Shown in pieces: positions 42,654 to 52,913 of a stretch of 64,000 nucleotides of DNA; positions within the stretch are counted from its first letter, which is position 1; each line of letters begins with the position of its first letter. The notes under the pieces were generated by a model. The model was not told where the DNA came from and ran no database searches. It saw only the letters and a program-made list of their open reading frames with translations. The position numbers were made by a program, and so were the translations under genes. The stretch is from Variovorax paradoxus (lineage in GTDB: Bacteria > Pseudomonadota > Gammaproteobacteria > Burkholderiales > Burkholderiaceae_C). Location: positions 62,001-126,000 of the forward strand of contig NZ_JAUSRN010000007.1 in NCBI RefSeq assembly GCF_030811855.1, given 5' to 3'.

Positions 42654-44381
42654 ATGATTATCGGAGTTGACCTTGGGACCACTCACAGTTTGGCGGCCAT
42701 CTGGCGTGATGGGCGCGCCCAACTCGTCCCAAACGCACTCGGCGAATTTCTGACGCCCTCGGTTGTGAGTGTCGACGAGGACGAAAGCATCCTGGTCGGT
42801 CGGGCGGCACGCGAACGTTTGCAAAGCCATCCATCACGCACCGTGGGGGCATTCAAGCGCGCAATGGGCACCGCCAAGCAGTTCGATCTCGCACCGCGGC
42901 GCTTTCGCGCCGAAGAACTTTCATCGTTGGTCCTGCGCTCGCTCAAGGCTGACGCCGAGGCCTTTCTGGGAGAAGTCGTAAACGAGGCGGTCATCACGGT
43001 GCCGGCGTATTTCTCCGACGCACAGCGGCAAGCCACGCGATCCGCTGGCGCCCTGGCGGGCTTCACGCAGGTGAGCCTGCTCAACGAGCCCACGGCGGCG
43101 GCACTGGCATACGGTCTCAATCAACGAGACAGTGAAACGCAGTTCCTGGTGTTCGATCTTGGCGGTGGAACCTTTGATGTCTCCGTCCTCGAATTGTTCG
43201 ATGGCGTGATGGAGGTTCGGGCAACGGCGGGCGACAACCATCTGGGTGGCGAAGACGTGGACTCGCTGCTGGTGAGTGCCTTCATCACGCATACCAAGCT
43301 GCCGGAGAAGCTCTCCAACAACGCGGCGTTGCGGGCCCAGATCGGTGCGCGTGTCGAGAAGGCCAAATGTGCGCTGGAGACACGCGAAAGCGTCACGATC
43401 TCGGTCACGGCGCAGCGGCAGGAGTACGCCATGGAGTTGACCGCCGAGACCTTGGCAACGGCGATTGCACCTTTGTTGGATCGGCTGCGTGCACCCATCG
43501 AACGAGCATTGCGGGACGCCAAAATCCGCTCTAGCGAACTCGAGGCTATCGTGCTTGCAGGCGGCAGCACGCGACTGCGTTCGGTGCGGCTACTCGTGGC
43601 GCGGATGTTCGGCAGGTTTCCCGAGACGGCGATCAATCCGGACGAAGTCGTCGCAATGGGCGCGGCTGTTCAGGCGGGCCTGAAGATGAACGATGCGGCG
43701 CTTTCCGAGCGCGTGTTGACAGACGTCTGCCCCTACACATTGGGCATCGAAACTTCGCGCCACTTTGGCGACGGCCGCCTCGCGACTGGTTTCATGGCGC
43801 CAATTTTGGACCGCAACACGGTAATTCCTGCCAGCCGGGTGCAGCGCTTCTTTCCAGTGGCTGACTTCCAGAGCCTGTTACGGATCATGGTCTATCAAGG
43901 TGAGGCAAGACGCGTCCAGGACAACATCCTGCTGGGGCAGTTCGATCTGGAGATGCCGCAAGGGCGAATGGGGGAGGTGGGAGCTGATGTGCGCTTTACC
44001 TACGACGCGAGCGGGCTGCTGGAGGTCGAAGCAACACCCGTGAAGGATGATCGGCCTGCCGGAACACCGAAGCAACTCGTGATCGAGAACTCGACAGATC
44101 GGCTCTCTCAGGAAGAGATTGCCGTCCGGCTCGCGGCGTTGAAGCAACTCAAGATTCATCCCCGCGAGAAGCTGGAAACCCGCACGCTTTTTGCGCGCGC
44201 TGAACGCTTGCATCAGCAGTTGCTGGGGCAGGTGCGCGAGCATCTTGCCGACGCCATCAGCCGCTTCGAACTGGCACTCGATACGCAGGAAGAACGGAAT
44301 ATTGCACCGGCGCGCACCCAACTCGAGATGCTCGTCACCGCTGCGGAAAAAGACAGATTCCTGCTGGGCGAAGAGCAATGA
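42654..44381 (+). CDS. hscC: HscC-like Hsp70 chaperone
   Basis: A 575-residue Hsp70, shorter than DnaK (about 640) and like E. coli HscC (Hsc62, 556). The nucleotide-binding domain is intact: IIGVDLGTTHSLAAIW (phosphate 1), VITVPAYFSDAQRQATRSAG, LNEPTAAALAYG, FLVFDLGGGTFDVSVLELFDG (phosphate 2), GGEDVDSLL and IVLAGGSTRLRSVRLLV (adenosine). The substrate domain has TLGIETSRHFGDGRLATGFMAPILDRNTVIPASRVQRF, which replaces the usual linker/beta core, and a short helical lid with no C-terminal EEVD-like tail. It overlaps the J-like gene by 4 bp (ATGA), a strong hint they form one chaperone pair. GC content is slightly below the neighbourhood. Confidence 0.92.
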   Translation: MIIGVDLGTTHSLAAIWRDGRAQLVPNALGEFLTPSVVSVDEDESILVGRAARERLQSHPSRTVGAFKRAMGTAKQFDLAPRRFRAEELSSLVLRSLKADAEAFLGEVVNEAVITVPAYFSDAQRQATRSAGALAGFTQVSLLNEPTAAALAYGLNQRDSETQFLVFDLGGGTFDVSVLELFDGVMEVRATAGDNHLGGEDVDSLLVSAFITHTKLPEKLSNNAALRAQIGARVEKAKCALETRESVTISVTAQRQEYAMELTAETLATAIAPLLDRLRAPIERALRDAKIRSSELEAIVLAGGSTRLRSVRLLVARMFGRFPETAINPDEVVAMGAAVQAGLKMNDAALSERVLTDVCPYTLGIETSRHFGDGRLATGFMAPILDRNTVIPASRVQRFFPVADFQSLLRIMVYQGEARRVQDNILLGQFDLEMPQGRMGEVGADVRFTYDASGLLEVEATPVKDDRPAGTPKQLVIENSTDRLSQEEIAVRLAALKQLKIHPREKLETRTLFARAERLHQQLLGQVREHLADAISRFELALDTQEERNIAPARTQLEMLVTAAEKDRFLLGEEQ

Positions 44382-45979
44382 GCGCCACCGACCCAACAGG
44401 CTGCTTTGCTCGCCTTGGGCTCCCGCCCGATTCCGACACGCGATCGATCAAGCGCGCCTATGCAAAGGCACTCAAGCTGATCGATACCGCCACAGAGCCC
44501 GAACGCTTTGCACAGCTCCGGCAGGACTATGAACAGGCACTGGCCATTGAAGGTGCGCGGAAATCAACTGACTTTGCGCCGCATGCAGAGGATGTGCCCG
44601 ACCCCGTTGCCAGTGAGAGCGTCAACCGATTCGAGTCGCTGAATCCAGGCCTCACGGAGCCCGCGAGTGCATTACCGGAAGGAGACTTCGGGACAGCTTT
44701 GGATGACGATGAACCATACGTCTTCGAATCGGAATCACGATCGCCCGATGCTCCCGCCCCAGAAGAGCTCCTCGATCAACTGGAACGCTCGGCAACCTTC
44801 GCCCCCGACAACGTAGCTGCTGCGATCATGGTGCTCCGGGGGCTCATCGAAACAGACGCAATGACCTCGTTGGCCCGGCGAGATGCATTCGAAGTGTTAC
44901 TCGTGGATGCACTGCGCATACGACGCTTTGGAGCTTGCAACGGCGCGCTGCTTCTTGCCGCGGCCGAAGTGTTCGGTTGGCGCGTTGATGGTGCAAGGCA
45001 CCTTTCGCGCATGGGGTTTTCCGGCTCCATCATGAATGCGGTGCTCGATGAAGTCAGCCAGACCTCTCAAGCGCGGCTTCAGCGGATGCTGCTACTTTCC
45101 GGAGAGCCTACGGCCGCCAGCGCGCTCAAGTTATGGAAACCGGAGCAAGAGATCAATGCACATACGCCGCTCGGTTCCGTGCTGTTTCCGCCTGGGCACC
45201 TGGAGCGATGGGCGCAAGCCCATGCAGATGCACCGCTTGTCGAGCGGTCGAAGCGCAGGCTTCATAAGTTGCTGAGTTCAAGAGCCGTTTGGCGTGCTGC
45301 CGTCACTTTGTTGATTATCCCGGTTGCACTGGCAATCTTTGCCCTGGTGTTGTCGCGTGTCACAGAAGGGGAAGTCCGACAGGCTTCCGTCGAATGCCAG
45401 CGTGCGTTCGCGGCCGCTCGAGGGACCAACTGGAAGAATATCGCGCTGTCCTCCGTTGGGACCCTGCAAAAGTGTGCGGCACAGCTGTCCCCGGAAAGTT
45501 GCGCAGACAAGGAAGGTCTATTGGTAGTGACGGCGATCACGAACCGCTTGATTCCCCGCATGGGCGACCAAGACGTCCGCGCGGTGGCCTATTACGTGCT
45601 CATGCCCTATGAAGCGATTCGTCTCAATCTGGACGACGGGCGGAGCTTCGGCCCGTCTGAGAGTGGAAGCTGCGAAAGCGTTGAGTCTTTTCTGAATGCC
45701 GCGAACTGGTTGACCGGAGGCGATGAACCGGCCGCCAGGCTACTTATCGAAATAGCGGCGAGCTGCCGGTACAAAGCCGGTAGGTCCTACCAGCGCCTGA
45801 GCCCCGCGCTGTACACATTTCTCGAACACACGGACGCGTGGCCCGCGCCTGAGGGCAGCACGCAAATCGCACGCTATCGCCTGAAAGACCTGGTAGGGCC
45901 GAATCGCCCAATCGACGTCGCAACCGCGAGAGCAACCATCGGATCGCAATATCCATGGGCTGCATGCAAAACCAATTGA
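44378..45979 (+). CDS. Membrane-anchored J-domain-like protein (Hsp70 partner)
   Basis: A 533-residue protein. Residues 8-55 (CFARLGLPPDSDTRSIKRAYAKALKLIDTATEPERFAQLRQDYEQAL) have the helix I-III pattern of a J domain of the DjlB/DjlC kind, but the HPD motif between helices II and III is missing. An acidic linker (about 60-135) leads to a helical region, and a single membrane helix lies at about 306-326 (VTLLIIPVALAIFALVLS), followed by a soluble 200-residue C-terminal domain with several cysteines that I do not recognise. The gene overlaps hscC by 4 bases. In E. coli, HscC works with DjlC (Hsc56), so this is most likely the cognate partner. Confidence 0.78.
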   Translation: MSATDPTGCFARLGLPPDSDTRSIKRAYAKALKLIDTATEPERFAQLRQDYEQALAIEGARKSTDFAPHAEDVPDPVASESVNRFESLNPGLTEPASALPEGDFGTALDDDEPYVFESESRSPDAPAPEELLDQLERSATFAPDNVAAAIMVLRGLIETDAMTSLARRDAFEVLLVDALRIRRFGACNGALLLAAAEVFGWRVDGARHLSRMGFSGSIMNAVLDEVSQTSQARLQRMLLLSGEPTAASALKLWKPEQEINAHTPLGSVLFPPGHLERWAQAHADAPLVERSKRRLHKLLSSRAVWRAAVTLLIIPVALAIFALVLSRVTEGEVRQASVECQRAFAAARGTNWKNIALSSVGTLQKCAAQLSPESCADKEGLLVVTAITNRLIPRMGDQDVRAVAYYVLMPYEAIRLNLDDGRSFGPSESGSCESVESFLNAANWLTGGDEPAARLLIEIAASCRYKAGRSYQRLSPALYTFLEHTDAWPAPEGSTQIARYRLKDLVGPNRPIDVATARATIGSQYPWAACKTN

Positions 45980-46003
45980 ACGTTCCGAATTAACTAAATC
46001 ACC

Positions 46004-46726
46004 ATGACGCTTTACAGCACTCAGTCTCACCGCATCTTTTTGGCTTGCGCTTTGGCAGGCACCCTGTTGCTCGTAGGTTGCGGCTCCAGGCCCACCACTG
46101 CGCCCGAACTCCCCACCGTCACCCGCATCATGGTGATCCCCGTGGCGCCGATCAACAAGCTTCACACCGAGAACAAGGGCGTTCCGCTCGGCGTGCTGTG
46201 GCAGTCGATTGCCGATCGTGTGAAGGGTTCTGAATTCAACGAGCGCATGGAGGCCGTTCGCAAGGACATGGGGCCGAAGATGACGGCTGCGCTGGTGCAG
46301 CAACTGAACGCGCTGGGTTACCAGGCGCAGGCGCTCGAGGGCGTTTCCAGGCCGGCGGCTTCGCCGGACCACATCGATTACGGCAAGCTGCCGACGTCGG
46401 AGCCGGTGCTGCACGTTTACTTCAACGAGGTCGGCATGTACTCGGCGCGCTTCTCGACCGACTACGTGCCGCGCGTGAACCTGAGCGCCTATTTGATGAC
46501 CGCGAAGGACGGCGACTCCGTGTACTCCGAGACCATCTACTACGGTGCCGACGCCAGCGGCGACTCTTCCGGCAGCGTGCCGGCGAATGCGCGAGACCGC
46601 TGGGGGAGCTTCGGTGAACTGGTGGCGAAGCCGCAGGAGGTCACCCGCAGCTATGACGACGCGGTGACCGCGCTGGCGACCAGAATCGCAAAGAACATCC
46701 GGGCGAGCACGGCACCGCCGCGCTGA
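46004..46726 (+). CDS. Hypothetical lipoprotein, 240 aa
   Basis: No family named. The precursor has a lipoprotein signal (FLACALAGTLLLVGC, lipobox LVGC near residue 26). The mature part includes VTRIMVIPVAPINKLHTENKGVPLGVLWQSIADRV, a helical stretch (MGPKMTAALVQQLNALGYQAQAL) and a beta-rich second half (VLHVYFNEVGMYSARF, RVNLSAYLMTAKDGDSVYSETIYYG). The pattern of a GNA1162/TolB-N-like alpha-beta fold is possible but unproven. It lies 24 bp after the J-like gene, so it may belong to the chaperone transcript, and is closed by the hairpin at 46748. Confidence 0.7.
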   Translation: MTLYSTQSHRIFLACALAGTLLLVGCGSRPTTAPELPTVTRIMVIPVAPINKLHTENKGVPLGVLWQSIADRVKGSEFNERMEAVRKDMGPKMTAALVQQLNALGYQAQALEGVSRPAASPDHIDYGKLPTSEPVLHVYFNEVGMYSARFSTDYVPRVNLSAYLMTAKDGDSVYSETIYYGADASGDSSGSVPANARDRWGSFGELVAKPQEVTRSYDDAVTALATRIAKNIRASTAPPR

Positions 46727-46747
46727 CGAGCGGGCCCGGAAAAAACA

Positions 46748-46767
46748 AAGGGCACCGAGGTGCCCTT
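46748..46767. terminator. Bidirectional intrinsic terminator
   Basis: AAGGGCACC and GGTGCCCTT (46748-46756, 46759-46767) form a 9-bp stem. On the minus strand it is followed by TTGTTTTTT, a proper U-tract for ending the helicase gene; on the plus strand it ends the lipoprotein gene with A-rich DNA before it. It is the only classic terminator I could see in the window. Confidence 0.85.
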
Positions 46768-46805
46768 GTTCAATTGCGAAGTAGGTGTTCTACCCGCGGT
46801 TCCGC

Positions 46806-48650
<1,845 letters not shown>

Positions 48651-48938
48651 TGGAAACAATAAGCGCCATACACGGCGCAGTGGCATCGGCCCGCTTGGCG
48701 CTTTTTGCAACGCCGAGCCAGTCAAGGCTGATGAAGGTCAGGGGTGGGAGCCGAAAAACCCGTCGTGATCGAGGGCTTTCTTCGTCCCCGGCAGAGAGCC
48801 GGTGTTGCGGGCAACTGGACCCGGCAACGGTGAGTATTGTGGCATGAGTCGATAATGCGTGGTTTGCCGCGCCCGAATATCGCTTTCGGATGCCCGCGAT
48901 TTTCCCGAATCTCCGCTACCCAAGGTAACTACCCCCAG

Positions 48939-50600
48939 ATGGCTCAATACGTCTATTCGATGAACCGCGTCAGCAAGACCGTGCCGCCCAAGCGGCAGCT
49001 CTTGAAAGACATTTCGCTCTCTTTCTTCCCCGGCGCCAAGATCGGCGTGCTCGGCTTGAACGGTTCGGGCAAGTCCACGCTGCTCAAGATCATGGCGGGT
49101 GTGGACAAGGAGTTCGAAGGCGAGGCGCTGCCCATGCCGGGCATGACGATCGGCTATCTGGAGCAGGAACCCAAGCTCAACACCGAGCACACTGTGCGCG
49201 AGTCGGTCGAAGAGTCCATGGGTGCGGTGTTTGCGGCCAAGGCGCGCCTCGAAGAGGTGTACATCGCCTATGGTGCCGAAGACGCCGACTTCGACGCGCT
49301 GGCGGCCGAGCAGGCCCAGCTCGAAGCCGTCATCGCCACCGCCGGCACCGATTCCGAACATCAACTGGAAATCGCCGCCGATGCCCTCCGCCTTCCGCCG
49401 TGGGACGCGAAGATCGGCCTCTTGTCAGGCGGCGAAAAGCGGCGCGTGGCGCTGTGCCGCCTCTTGCTGTCCAAGCCCGACATGCTGCTGCTCGATGAAC
49501 CGACCAACCACTTGGACGCCGAATCGGTGGAGTGGCTCGAAGTGTTTTTGCAGCGCTTCACGGGCACCGTGGTGGCCATCACCCATGATCGCTACTTCCT
49601 CGACAACGCGGCCGAGTGGATCCTGGAAATGGACCGCGGCCGCGGCATCCCCTGGAAGGGCAATTACAGCACCTGGCTCGAGCAGAAGGGCGAACGCCTG
49701 GCGCAGGAGCAAAAGAGCGAAGAAGCCCACGCCAAGGCGCTGAAGAAGGAACTGGAGTGGTCGCGCCAGAACCCGAAGGCGCGTCAGGCCAAGAGCAAAT
49801 CCCGTCTCGCCCGCTTCGAAGAGCTGAGCGACATGGAATACCAGAAGCGCAACGAGACGCAGGAAATCTTCATTCCTGTGGCGGAGCGGCTGGGTCAGCA
49901 GGTGTTCGAGTTCCACGGCGTCAGCAAGTCCTTCGGCGACCGCATGCTGATCGACAACCTGAGCTTCACCGTGCCGCCGGGCGCGATCGTCGGCATCATC
50001 GGCCCGAACGGCGCCGGCAAGTCGACGCTCTTCAAGCTGCTCGCGGGCAAGGAAAAGCCGGACACCGGCGAAGTCGTCATTGGCTCGACGGTCAAGATGG
50101 CTTTCGTGGACCAGCACCGCGACGAGCTCGCCAACAACAAGACCGTGTGGGAAGACATCTCGAACGGCCTGGACATCATCAACGTCGGCAAGTTCCAGAT
50201 GGCGAGCCGTGCGTATGCGGGCCGTTTCAACTTCAATGGCGCCGACCAGCAGAAAAAGGTCGGAACGCTGTCGGGCGGTGAACGCGGCCGGCTGCACCTG
50301 GCCAAGACGCTGATCGCGGGCGGCAACGTGTTGCTGCTTGACGAACCCTCGAACGACCTTGACGTCGAAACCCTGCGCGCGCTCGAAGACGCGCTGCTCG
50401 AGTTCGCCGGCACCGTCATGGTCATCAGCCATGACCGCTGGTTCCTCGACCGCATTGCCACGCACATTCTTGCGGCCGAAGGCGACAGCCAGTGGACCTT
50501 CTTCGACGGCAACTACCAGGAGTACGAAGCCGACAAGAAGAAGCGCCTGGGCGAAGAAGGCGCCAAGCCCAAGCGCATGCGTTACAAGGCTCTGAAGTAA
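48939..50600 (+). CDS. ettA: Energy-dependent translational throttle protein, ABC-F
   Basis: A cytosolic ABC-F ATPase that binds the ribosomal E site and gates elongation by the ATP/ADP ratio. The 553 residues (E. coli EttA 555) contain two ABC domains: first Walker A LGLNGSGKSTLL, signature LSGGEKRRVALCRLL, Walker B MLLLDEPTNHLD; then a linker rich in charged residues (LEQKGERLAQEQKSEEAHAKALKKELEWSRQNPKARQAKSKSRLARFEEL, the P-site tRNA-interaction motif); second Walker A IGPNGAGKSTLF, signature LSGGERGRLHLAKTL, Walker B VLLLDEPSNDLD. The start MAQYVYSMNRVSKTVPPKRQLLKD fits. The 288-bp spacer shared with the divergent helicase holds both promoters and, to my eye, no other gene. Confidence 0.97.
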   Translation: MAQYVYSMNRVSKTVPPKRQLLKDISLSFFPGAKIGVLGLNGSGKSTLLKIMAGVDKEFEGEALPMPGMTIGYLEQEPKLNTEHTVRESVEESMGAVFAAKARLEEVYIAYGAEDADFDALAAEQAQLEAVIATAGTDSEHQLEIAADALRLPPWDAKIGLLSGGEKRRVALCRLLLSKPDMLLLDEPTNHLDAESVEWLEVFLQRFTGTVVAITHDRYFLDNAAEWILEMDRGRGIPWKGNYSTWLEQKGERLAQEQKSEEAHAKALKKELEWSRQNPKARQAKSKSRLARFEELSDMEYQKRNETQEIFIPVAERLGQQVFEFHGVSKSFGDRMLIDNLSFTVPPGAIVGIIGPNGAGKSTLFKLLAGKEKPDTGEVVIGSTVKMAFVDQHRDELANNKTVWEDISNGLDIINVGKFQMASRAYAGRFNFNGADQQKKVGTLSGGERGRLHLAKTLIAGGNVLLLDEPSNDLDVETLRALEDALLEFAGTVMVISHDRWFLDRIATHILAAEGDSQWTFFDGNYQEYEADKKKRLGEEGAKPKRMRYKALK

Positions 50601-50603
50601 GCC

Positions 50604-51059
50604 TCAGGTCGCTTCAGCAAGAGCGTGCGGTTCCGCAAGGGGCTGCGCGCTTTTTTCATCGTCCGCCGTAAACACCTCGCGTGCGGCGAAGAGGCCGTTC
50701 AGTGCCGCCGGGAAGCCTGCGTACACCGCCATCTGCATGATGACCTCGACCACCTCGGAGCGCGTCACGCCGACGTTCAGCGCAGCCTGGATGTGCACCT
50801 TCAACTGCGGCGCGGCATTGCCCATGGCGGTGAGCGCGGCCACGGTCGCGATCTCGCGGGAGCGCAGGTCGAGGCCGGGGCGCGAGTAGATGTCGCCGAA
50901 CGGAAACTCGATCACCAGGCGGCCAAAGTCCGGCGCGATGTCGGCCAGGCTTTCGACCACCTTGACGCCGCCTTCACCGTCGATCTGGTGGAGCTTGGCC
51001 AGGCCACGCGTGTAGCGCAGGCTGTCGCCCTGACCCTGGTCCTGTTGTGTGTTCGTCAT
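50604..51059 (-). CDS. Carboxymuconolactone decarboxylase family protein
   Basis: A 151-residue protein of the CMD family, similar to PcaC: DFGRLVIEFPFGDIYSRPGLDLRSREIATVAALTAMGNAAPQLKVHIQAALNVGVTRSEVVEVIMQMAVYAGFPAALNGLFAAREVF. It has no cysteine at all, so it is not an AhpD-like CXXC peroxidase; the general acid-base residues of PcaC-type enzymes are the likely catalysts. The substrate is unknown. Its first 86 bases overlap the 3' end of the merR gene in another frame. Confidence 0.85.
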   Translation of the reverse strand: MTNTQQDQGQGDSLRYTRGLAKLHQIDGEGGVKVVESLADIAPDFGRLVIEFPFGDIYSRPGLDLRSREIATVAALTAMGNAAPQLKVHIQAALNVGVTRSEVVEVIMQMAVYAGFPAALNGLFAAREVFTADDEKSAQPLAEPHALAEAT

Positions 51060-51474
51060 TGCTCGTCTTTCCTTCCCGGGCTTTGCCCGATGGTGGAGGA
51101 CGCTTCTTCGTCTTCTCGACCGCGCGGTAGTGGTCGATCTTGAGCGACAGCGCTTGCATGGATTGCTGCAGCGCCGCCACCCGGGCCTGAACTTCGGCAA
51201 GGTGCTCCTCGAGCATCTCGCGCCGTTCGCCGACGCTGGCGTCCCCCTGGCTTCGAAGCCTGACGAAGGCCTGCATGCCCTGGATGGACATGCCGGTCTC
51301 GCGCAGGCGCAACAGGAAAGCCAGCAAGTCCATGTCGGCGCTCGCATAGCGCCGCTGACCGCCCGGTGCACGCGGCACCGCGGCAATCAGCCCGATGCGC
51401 TCGTAGTAGCGCAGCGTGTGGGCCGTGAGGCCGGTGCGTTGCGCGACTTCCGCGATGGTCAAGCTGACTTCCAT
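50974..51474 (-). CDS. MerR-family transcriptional regulator
   Basis: A 166-residue regulator with the standard N-terminal winged helix: VSLTIAEVAQRTGLTAHTLRYYERIGLIAAVPRAPGGQRRYASADMDLLAFLLRLRETGMSIQGMQAFVRL, then a coiled-coil dimerisation helix (REMLEEHLAEVQARVAALQQSMQALSLKIDHYRAVEK). Cysteine metal ligands are absent, so it is of the drug or oxidative type. The final 28 codons overlap the CMD gene and are low-complexity, so the true functional part probably ends earlier. Likely controls the CMD gene, since both are on the minus strand and coupled. Confidence 0.87.
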   Translation of the reverse strand: MEVSLTIAEVAQRTGLTAHTLRYYERIGLIAAVPRAPGGQRRYASADMDLLAFLLRLRETGMSIQGMQAFVRLRSQGDASVGERREMLEEHLAEVQARVAALQQSMQALSLKIDHYRAVEKTKKRPPPSGKAREGKTSNDEHTTGPGSGRQPALHAWPGQAPPDRR

Positions 51475-51508
51475 GGCGGGAATTCTCGAAGTTCGAGTGC
51501 GCTCCAAG

Positions 51509-52903
51509 TCAAGCGCTTTCTGCGGCTTCCTTCGGCAGCGGCGTTCGGGGCGCGAAGTCGCCCGGTTCCGGCCAGCGCATCTGCACGCGCTTTTGCACCG
51601 TGTGGATGTTGTTGCGCAGCGCATAGAGTTCGTCGGCGTACGACAGCGGAACGGCCACCTTGTTCACCACGCGGTCGAGCTCGTCGAGTTCGTCGAGCAA
51701 CTCCTTGCGCTCGCCTTGCCGCGCATCCACCTTGGCCTCGATGTCGCGCAGCCGCGCATACCAGCGAAACACGCGCCGTCGCACGCGGAACTGGTAGAGC
51801 GGCGGCACCACGCGGCTCAGCGGCAGCATCAGCACCAGCAAACCGCCCAGCACCAGCCACATGCGCTCGATCAGGTTGCTGGCCCAGAACGGCAGGTAGC
51901 GCTGCCAGAAGGGCGGCGTGCCGTTGATGGCGCGATCGCCCTCGGGGCTCACGGGCAGCTCGCTGGTGCGGGTGTTGGGAAAATCGCGCGCGCGGTTGAA
52001 CCAGCCGGCATCGCTGTGCACGCCTTGCGCGGCTTGGGCAAAGAGCTGTCGCAGTGCCGGGTGCGTCTCGTCGCGCGAGAGCAGCGAGGTGGTGGCCGCG
52101 AGCAGCGACACGTCGGAGGGCGGCAGGTCCCTCGACAAATCGACCACGCCGCGCGGCAGCGTGACCGCCGAGAGGAACGGAAAGCGCCGCGTGTAAGCAT
52201 CGGCCTGGCCGAAATCCATGAGCTTGATGTCGGGCGCGCGCAGCAGGCGCTGCACCTGCGGCGACTGCGGCGCGGAGGCCAGCACGATGGCGTCGAGCAG
52301 GCCGGCCTGCAGCGCTTCGGCGGCGGCCGCCTGTTCGAGGTTGGAGAGCTGTAGCGCGTCGGGGTCGAGGTGATTGGCTTTGAAGAGCCTTTCCATGATT
52401 TCGGGCAATCCGCTGCCTGCCAGGTCAACGTTCACGCGCAAGCCGCGCAGTTGCGCGAGCGATGTCAGCGTGCTCGTCTTGCGGTCGATCTTCTGTGCGC
52501 TGTCCGCTCGGTAGAAGAGCCAGATCGGCTCGTAGAACAGGCTGCCGAGGGACGTGAGGCCGGCTTCCTCGTCGGCCACCGGGTCGGCGCTGCCGCCGCG
52601 CACAAATCCGACGTCGGCGCCGCCGCTGCGAAGCAGTTCTAGGTTCTCGGACGATCCCGTGGTGGCCTTGAGCTCCACTTCGATGCCGCTGCTCTTGAGC
52701 AGTTCGGCATAGCGCTTGCCGAATTGCGAGTAGGCGCTGCCGGTGGGGCCGGTGGCCAGCGTCACATGCCCGGGCGGCTGCGGCTGCAGCCACCAGTAGG
52801 CGGCAATCAGCAGGCCGATCACGAGGAACACGATCGGGCCGGCTGACGCGATCAGGTCGCGAATCGACAGCAGGATCAGCTTCAGCGTCTTGGGCATGGC
52901 CAT
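51509..52903 (-). CDS. TAXI-family TRAP solute receptor, membrane-anchored
   Basis: A 464-residue protein. Residues about 18-40 form an N-terminal membrane helix (AGPIVFLVIGLLIAAYWWL) in place of a cleavable signal. The middle is a TAXI-type periplasmic receptor domain (HVTLATGPTGSAYSQFGKRYAELLKSSGIEVELKATTGSSENLELLRSGGADVGFV). It is followed by a second membrane helix (MWLVLGGLLVLMLPLS) and a cytoplasmic coiled-coil (ARQGERKELLDELDELDRVVNKVA). No TRAP permease subunits are near. The ATG at 52903 (MAMPKTLKL) is preferred to a TTG three codons upstream. It is 10 bp after the P1-type hydrolase gene. An orphan sensor-like role is possible. Confidence 0.82.
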   Translation of the reverse strand: MAMPKTLKLILLSIRDLIASAGPIVFLVIGLLIAAYWWLQPQPPGHVTLATGPTGSAYSQFGKRYAELLKSSGIEVELKATTGSSENLELLRSGGADVGFVRGGSADPVADEEAGLTSLGSLFYEPIWLFYRADSAQKIDRKTSTLTSLAQLRGLRVNVDLAGSGLPEIMERLFKANHLDPDALQLSNLEQAAAAEALQAGLLDAIVLASAPQSPQVQRLLRAPDIKLMDFGQADAYTRRFPFLSAVTLPRGVVDLSRDLPPSDVSLLAATTSLLSRDETHPALRQLFAQAAQGVHSDAGWFNRARDFPNTRTSELPVSPEGDRAINGTPPFWQRYLPFWASNLIERMWLVLGGLLVLMLPLSRVVPPLYQFRVRRRVFRWYARLRDIEAKVDARQGERKELLDELDELDRVVNKVAVPLSYADELYALRNNIHTVQKRVQMRWPEPGDFAPRTPLPKEAAESA

Positions 52904-52913
52904 GGGAATCAAT

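Noticed and set aside
48662..48707. The AAGCGCCA/TGGCGCTT stem followed by TTT on the plus strand as an intrinsic terminator
   Set aside because: No plus-strand gene lies upstream of it, and the 27-nt loop is long for a terminator; a role in the helicase leader is more sensible.
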